From: Paracyclopina nana
Lineage: Eukaryota > Arthropoda > Copepoda > Cyclopoida > Cyclopettidae
Reading direction: 5' to 3'
DNA length: 64,000 nucleotides
Assembly (NCBI GenBank): GCA_019096065.1
Contig: JAGUCH010000007.1
Coordinates: 4,920,501-4,984,500 of the forward strand
This document shows, in pieces, positions 57,440 to 64,000 of the stretch. A program made the position numbers and the translations under genes. The stretch's first letter is position 1. Each line of letters opens with the position of its first letter. The notes under the pieces are model-generated. The model was not told the DNA's origin. It was given only the letters and a program-made list of their open reading frames with translations, and did no database searches.

Positions 57440-58735
57440 GTAAGCTCCATTTCTCATCATCGTAATAGAAAGAGTGAGGGGTCGTGCCCGTAGAGCGGGT
57501 TGGCCCTGGCGGCGTCGGCTCGGCTCCAATGGCCTCTTAAAAAGGGTGAAAAAGCAAAAGTTGGTTTTCGTTTTTGAGTCTTGACATTGGCTCCGTCTGT
57601 GTTCTGTCGTCCCGTCTGCGAGCGTGAGCCTCGTGGCCGAGTGGCACGAGGAGGCTCTGGGTGCATTTTTCGGTGCACACGAGCCTTAACTCGAGTTTTT
57701 ATCGTCATGCCTATTCGGCCCTCGTCAACGGCTTTGGCAGAAAAGAAGAGCAGCAGCAGCAGCCGCGAAGCAGCAGCATTCGCAGCCGTGGAAAATAAGG
57801 CGAAAAGTGAAGAAGTTAGACGGTACACCGCTGCCGCATGCGTGTGTGTGTGTGTCAGTCCTGCTCGGTGGGCCTACTTGGCTGAATTTCACCAAGAACG
57901 TCACGGGATGATTGCGATGCCTGACAACAAAGGCTGCTCGCGTTTCTTCCCTCGGATCCTCCTCCATTGCACGGTAATAGTTGCGGCGGCAGTACATGTA
58001 TATAGTCTTAATGCTATGAAGTGTCTGGCTCTGGATGAGTTCCCCTCGCCTGTCAACGTCGCGCCGCCATTCAAGCCCAACTTTTGACCCAAGCTGCCAT
58101 GACAGTTTTTGGTCGGGCTGACCCTGATGGATGGAGAGCAAGCTCAAGCGGAGCAGCAGCCACCGGGCCAATCCTTTCCGTTCGCTGTTCTTCCCCACCA
58201 CGACGACGACGTGGTTTCAATTGCAATTGGCCAAAGCTCTGCCACCACCGTCGGACAAGATGGGACAAGAGCTGTTGTACACATGCTATAATACTGCAGC
58301 AGTTGGGCTGCCATTGGCTTTCGAGATACACACACGTGCAGTTCGCTTCATGCCGCAATAATGCTATGAAATAGTCACTCAATAAGATTGAGAGATGCAC
58401 ACACGCACTCTCCGACTCTCTTTAAAAGCAGAATCGGCGGCAGCAGCTGGGAGAAAGAACAAAAAAGCTGCTTTTGCAGACGGTCGTCGCGTAGGATGAT
58501 CCTCCTCCTCCTCCTCTTGCTACTTCTCCTTTCGCACCGCGGCCTTTGACTCGCGCGACACCTTTAGCGTCAGGTTTTCCCACCGTGCACCCGCCGTGGC
58601 CATTGGCAGTCACAGCCATCACCGAGCTCTAGTTGACTACTACTACGACGACGACATGACTATTTATGCTGTTGTGTCGAAGTTCAGCTGACTCGTGCTA
58701 ATATGTAACTCCATCATCTTTTGCTACTCCTTCAG

Positions 58736-61700
58736 GTTGGTGCCGGTCAACCGGACCACTGCCCCAGGTGATCATGGACTCCCATCTACAGTCCTCAAGG
58801 GTAGATCCTAGAAAGCAGGCCCTTCTCGAGGGAAGACTCTCGGGACGAAGCAAGGTACGTTCCAAAATCACTTTAGCCTCGTGAACAACCGTGAATATGT
58901 TGTCTTTTGCAGGGCTGCGCAGCAGAGTGCCATTCTGGTGACGGCGGACATTCGCAGAAAGAGACTGCACACATCCACCCTCCGCACACGCTGGCCTTGA
59001 GCTCCGCCATGGCCTCCAACGTTAACGTCAAAACGTTCTCCAATCCTCAGATCAATCATCAGCTCATGCAGCAACAACAGCAGCCTCCGCCGCCGGCGCC
59101 CCCACTGCCACCCCAGCAGAAGCAGCAGCCTCAGCAGCAGCCTCCAGGAGGCCTCGGGGTCGACCACGTGCAGCCCGTGTCGGTGGGACCCCTAGCTGCC
59201 AACTTGCTGCAGCAAGAAAACAGTGATAGCCTAAAAAGTCAGAGCAACTCTTCAGTGAACAGTGGCGTGAACCATAACGTCACGAACAACAGCGGTAGCC
59301 ATAAAGGGGGCAGCGGCGGCGGGGTCGGGCCCGGAGGAGGACGCCTTCAAAACAACCATGGCTCAAATTCCAGCAAGCAGAGTGATAGTAACTGTAGTGG
59401 GCCTAAAAGGCCGCGAAAGACCTCGGGCCCCGTGGTGGGCTACGTGCAGCCCAAATCCTCGCCACTCGAACAACCCGTAAGTCGATTTTTACATCATCAT
59501 CGGCTTATCGTCATCGAAAAAACAAGTGTAGTTGTGCGCACGTAACGCGGCAAGATTGTTAACGGCTTTGTACACGTGTGTGACGTGGATAACGACGTTG
59601 ACGGGTTTTTTTTGCGAGTCGATCGTGGGGCATTTCTTTAATTGCTTAGCATCAGTTTTCGACGTTTGCTTCTTCTGGTTTGCATAGCCCGGACTCTATG
59701 GAAAGTTAAATGTCAACTGGAAATTTCCACTCGAAATCAGCTTCTGAAATGAGCTACCAAACTGGCAAAGAAGCGTTACATTTTTTTACTTATGTCGCGG
59801 TGTAAGAGTGCAAAAGCAGCTTGTTATTTTTAGCTGTTAGATCGGCGAGTCGTCATTCGCAGGAACAAAGTGAATCTTATCAATTGTCTTCACTCAGCGA
59901 AAAATGCGAGCTTGATCTTCATCATTGGCTTTGTCATGCGGTGCCGTTGCCCTCGTGTAAAACGTGCGCTAGAGTGCTTGTAATGCATTGATTAGCAATC
60001 CGGGCAATTTTAGTTTTTACCCTCGATGAGGTCAGTCCCTACTGTTGCTCATCATCATGCAAGTTGCGCAAAGCTGCTTGAACTGAACAACTCTCCAGCA
60101 AGAATTACGAAAGCGCGTTCTCTCTGTTTAACTTGCCATCATTGATGGACAAGCCAGAATGAATTCGGGCAGGGCATGTATAGCAGAACTCTCGCAGAAA
60201 TGATTTGGCAACAGAGAACATTGACATCTATCCTAAAATGTGCGACTTTCGTGCGATTGTCTCGCGGCTATTTCGTTTACTTTGGCTTGTTACTTAGCAG
60301 TCAGATTGCCCGACCCGCGTGATGTAGTTGTAGTATTAGCCGCTTATGGTCTCGTCCCTCCGTTCAGTGCGCACTTTACAGTCTTTACTGTGTAGCGCTA
60401 CGTTGCTGTTCTGCTGGCTGGACATGATGATGCTTTTAGCTTATGGCGGGAGCTGTTGTTAGTGCCCCTCTCGGTCACCAGGTGTCGCGCCTTGAGGAAG
60501 CAAGCTAGCGACGACGACGACGGGAAGGAAGGAGGAGGAGAGGTTGTATTGACTGCTGTATTGAGTGTGTGTGGAATTGTTACTAGCCTAGTATTGTTGG
60601 CTGCCCAAAAAAGAAGCTTCGCTGCCGCACCAGCTGCCCCGCCAAAGCGGCTGCTCATGCTGCTGCTGCTGGTCTCATCACACCAGCAGCTGAATGAACT
60701 AGAAGTGGAGCCACCATCAATTTCATGAGGATTGGCGCCTTAACGAGATTTTCGACGTTGTTTTCATCTTTGTTTACTTTTTGCCGTTGAGCGTTTTTTA
60801 TCTCGCCAAATCGTCAGTGGTCAACGCATGCCGCGCGAATTCCGCGAAAGCGCCCGTTACGGGCCCAAGTGAGAATGGAAGAGCCTCTACTGAGCTCCCA
60901 TCCGGCCGATACGACAAAAACAACCAAGCGCAGGCGGAGGTCGTCGTCCACGGCCTCCACCTCGCTCAGCCCCGCCAAAGAGAACCGCCAAAAGGCGCCC
61001 AGGCGAAAAAGGACGGTGAGCGAGAGCAAAAACAGCAGCAACACGCTCACCTTTTGGGGCTGGTCGCCCAAGAGGGCCAAGTTCAAGCCACGCGTCATGG
61101 ACGAAAAGGGCGAGCTTGCGGACCACCCGCACCCTGAAACCCTTGCCATTCGCAGCAAATGGCAGCCCGTCGTCGTGAGTAGCCGTTGTCACGCGTCAAA
61201 TTTCGAGTTCTTTTTACCATGGAGCGTCGCGCGGCTTTTGTTTCAACCCACGATTTCAATATTGGCTTTTTTGCCACTTTCAGATGTCCAGCCTCGGCCA
61301 CAGTCCCATGCCGTTCCACAACCAGGACTCGAATAACACGGACGGCGGCTCAAACCACTCGGCCGGCGTCGGCGACCTCGAGCCCAGCCCCGAGAAGCCT
61401 GTGACGACCGCGAGGACTCCCACGGAAAGGAAGCGTAAGCGGAAAACCACCAACGCTAGCGCCTCGAACCCGGCCACCGTGGCGACCTCGTCGCCCGGAA
61501 TGATGGCCCCGGCGGGCGACCTAGTCGACGGTCACAAACCCAACAAGACCATCAGCGAGTACTTCCCCAAGCGGGCGCCAGCCTCGCCCGTGCGAGGCGG
61601 TACCAAGAGCCCACTCTCCTTCGGGTCCATCTACCCCCAGTCGCCCAAGACCACGCCCTATTCAACCGTGGTGACTAGCTCGGGCAACTCCAACGGCCCA

Positions 61701-63946
61701 CCGCCATCGACCACCTTCGGGCCGGACTTTTTCGGTGCCGCCTCACAGACGCCACTGGGAAGGCCCTGCAAGAACATCCAAACCGACATGACGATGGCCG
61801 AGCTAACCAAAAAAGCCTCCGACCTCGAGGGCAGGGACAACCGCATCGACGAGCTGCAACGCATGAACGAGGAGCTCACCCGCCACCTGACCACGCGAAA
61901 CAAGGATTTGGACACGTCCAAGAACACGATCAACAAGTGCTTGAATGTGGTGAAGGAGCTGCTCATCGAGAAGTCGCGGATTGAGCGGAAAGACGCGAGA
62001 GCAAAGTGCATGCAGAATCGGCTACGCTTGGGCCAATTTGTCACCCAGAGAGTGGGGGCAACCTTTCAAGAAAACTGGACGGATGGCTATGCATTTCAGG
62101 TAAACTATTTATCAATTGAGTCGGCTGCCAATTTGAGAATATACTGATCTTGCTAAGAATATCGTTTTAAAACCGTGTCCCTCTGTTTTAGGAGCTGAGC
62201 AAGCGTCAAGAGGAGATCGCGATTGAGAGGGAGGAAATCGACAAGAAGAAGAAACTTCTGACGAAGCGAAAGCCCTCCGACTCGAATGGGCCTGGTGGTG
62301 GTCGAAAGCGATCCAACCCGAACAGCAACAGTGCTGGTGGGCCCCCTGGTGGCTCCGCCTCTGCCAATTCTACAGGCAGCGGGTCCGACTCTCCTGGGGC
62401 CAGCGTCGCGATCCTCAACCGTGATGGCAACAATAGTCAGGGATCCAATGCTGGGCCGAGCGGAAGTGGAGCCCTGCACAATGGCTCCGTTGAGGAGACC
62501 ATGTTCACCAAGCCGCCCCCGAGGGACGGCATGACAATGCAGGAGTACTACGAAGCTGAGGAGATTCTCAAGCTCAGGCACGCATCGTTGCGAAAAGAAG
62601 ACGCAGATTTGCAGGTCGAGATGGAAAAGCTGGAGCGAAGCCGGAACTTGCACATTCGGGAGCTCAAGCGAATCCACAATGAAGACCAATCGAGGTAACG
62701 TTGATTTCATTAAATTGTTTCATGTCTGGGATATGATCAATGTGGTTCTTTTAGGTACAACAATTACCCGATGTTGAACGAACGGTACCTTTTGCTCATG
62801 TTGCTCGGCAAGGGCGGCTTTTCCGAAGTACATAAAGTAAGTTATTTCTCGAATGTCCTTGAATTTTTTTTTATTGATGGCACTTTTCAATTTTAGGCTT
62901 TTGATGCCAAGGAGCAGAGATATGTAGCTTGCAAAATCCACCAGTTGAACAAGGACTGGAAGGACGACAAGAAGGCCAACTACATTAAACATGCTCTCAG
63001 AGAGTACAACATTCACAAGAACCTTCAGCACCCAAGGATCGTCCAGCTATTTGACGTCTTTGAAATCGATGCCAACTCGTTCTGCACTGTCCTAGAATAC
63101 TGTGATGGTCATGACTTGGACTTTTACCTTAAGCAGGTACCTATCAGCACCAAGATAGGCTTAATTCCCCAAAGCTAATAACTATTTTGCTTTTTTTCCA
63201 GCATAAAACCATTTCCGAGCGAGAAGCGAGGTCGATTGTGATGCAGGTTTCTTCAGCTCTCAAGTACTTGAACGAAATTAAGCCTCCCATCATCCATTAT
63301 GATCTCAAGCCAGGTATTTTTTCCGCTGAAAAGTTGCAAATGAGCTCCTCTTGTAACAAATTGTTATTTTATTTCCTAGGAAATATTTTACTAACTGGTG
63401 GAAGCGTAAGCGGTGACATAAAAATCACCGATTTCGGTCTGTCCAAAATCATGGACTCTGACAACTACAATCCTGATCATGGTATGGACCTGACTTCGCA
63501 AGGCGCTGGAACGTACTGGTACTTGCCACCGGAGTGCTTCGTGGTGGGTAAAACGCCGCCCAAAATCTCCTCCAAGGTCGATGTGTGGTCGATTGGTGTC
63601 ATTTTCTACCAATGCCTCTACGGCAAGAAGGTGAAACTTGAACATTTAGAATTTGGCTAGCGTTTTCGGAATTGCTAATTGTCTTCTTTTTTTGCAGCCT
63701 TTTGGGCACAATCAATCTCAAGCCACAATTCTCGAAGAAAATATAATTTTAAAAGCGACTGACGTCCAATTCCCTAATAAGCCCACGGTTTCAGCCGAGG
63801 CCAAGAATTTCATACGTAGATGCCTGGCCTACAGGAAAGACGATCGCATGGATGTCATGGAAATGGTGAGGGATGCCTACATGTGCCCACCTCAGACGAA
63901 ACAGCAGAAAATGCAGGTAATGACGAATGCATCCCCAATGGTGTGA
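58736..63946 (+). CDS. tlk: Tousled-like serine/threonine kinase
   Basis: Coding exons: 58774-58854 (exon from 58736), 58913-59476, 60818-61174, 61284-62099, 62192-62694, 62755-62836, 62897-63136, 63202-63313, 63380-63630 and 63698-63946, i.e. 1,084 aa. An untranslated first exon probably ends at 57439 (gcag then gtaagc). The start [22 protein letters not shown] matches the TLK N-terminus. Poly-Gln/Pro and basic regions, TISEYFPK, and coiled coils (61.8-62.05 and 62.2-62.69 kb) precede the kinase domain: [43 protein letters not shown]. TLKs phosphorylate the histone chaperone Asf1 in S phase. Exon 60818 is in phase but has its own ATG at 60875, so an alternative promoter is possible. The last exon could instead splice at 63913 (gcag/gtaatg) and continue beyond the window. 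Confidence 0.92.
59477..60817 (+). other. Intron (1.3 kb) of tousled-like kinase
   Basis: Donor gtaagt at 59477 and acceptor aatcgtcag ending at 60817. The frame at 60456-60725 (Ala/Leu-rich) has no splice support and looks like chance in GC-rich sequence. It contains GAC/GAG trinucleotide tracts near 60510-60540. Confidence 0.5.
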
Positions 63947-64000
63947 CTTGGAGGCAACGCGATCGATCGTGGGCTAGGTGTCTTACGTGTCTACTTTACT

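Noticed and set aside
57636-57700. tRNA-like A-box (tggccgagtgg)
   Set aside because: No B-box follows at the right distance, and the flanks do not fold into a cloverleaf.

Overview
This is a eukaryotic nuclear window, almost certainly from an arthropod and probably an insect or close relative. Genes are split by short GT-AG introns, mostly 50-100 bp. The recognisable proteins are an animal set: a Ski/SnoN corepressor, a TRPV channel of the Inactive type, tousled-like kinase, splicing factor 1, cytosolic glutamine synthetase, actin N-terminal acetyltransferase NAA80 and an mTERF protein. No bacterial operons, CRISPR arrays or convincing tRNA/rRNA genes were seen. All exon joins given here were built by hand from splice sites and reading phase. 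For every recognised gene the summed exons give a whole number of codons.

Layout. 1-2.2 kb: the 3' part of an unrecognised charged-tail protein (+). 2.8-21.3 kb: one large Ski/SnoN gene (+). Its long introns hold a 442-bp hAT-type MITE and two foldback elements, each flanked by a perfect 9-bp target duplication. One is built of 16-bp units around a candidate solo LTR; the other of 54-bp units and internally amplified to 3.9 kb. 21.3-33.3 kb: 12 kb without a convincing protein gene. It carries a family of at least eight short stem-loops whose closing stems covary (22.18-25.02 kb), then nine same-strand copies of a GATTT(M)TATCTT motif among many TAG/AGC trinucleotide tracts (24.4-31.7 kb), and a few doubtful exons at 31.5-32.9 kb. 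This stretch is the best candidate here for something undescribed, possibly a long non-coding RNA locus.

33.4-35.3 kb: intronless naa80 followed after 15 nt by an mTERF gene whose ATG sits exactly on a 3' splice site. 35.4-37.7 kb (-): a six-exon secreted protein of unknown function. 40.0-47.4 kb: glutamine synthetase (+) converging on a seven-transmembrane protein gene (-). A 2.52-kb tandem duplication copied the 3' exons of both, so each promoter-proximal part now faces two possible 3' halves. 48.56-51.98 kb: a 13-exon TRPV channel gene (+). 52.0-54.1 kb (-): two secreted proteins, one with Gly/Asn heptad repeats and one Cys-rich with a Ser/Thr-rich tail. 54.3-56.3 kb (-): SF1. 57.3 kb to the end (+): tousled-like kinase.

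A recurrent motif resembling the CTCF consensus (core AGRKGGCGC) occurs about a dozen times, mostly in introns. The genes show no shared pathway; this looks like an ordinary gene-dense animal locus interrupted by two repeat-rich accessory regions.
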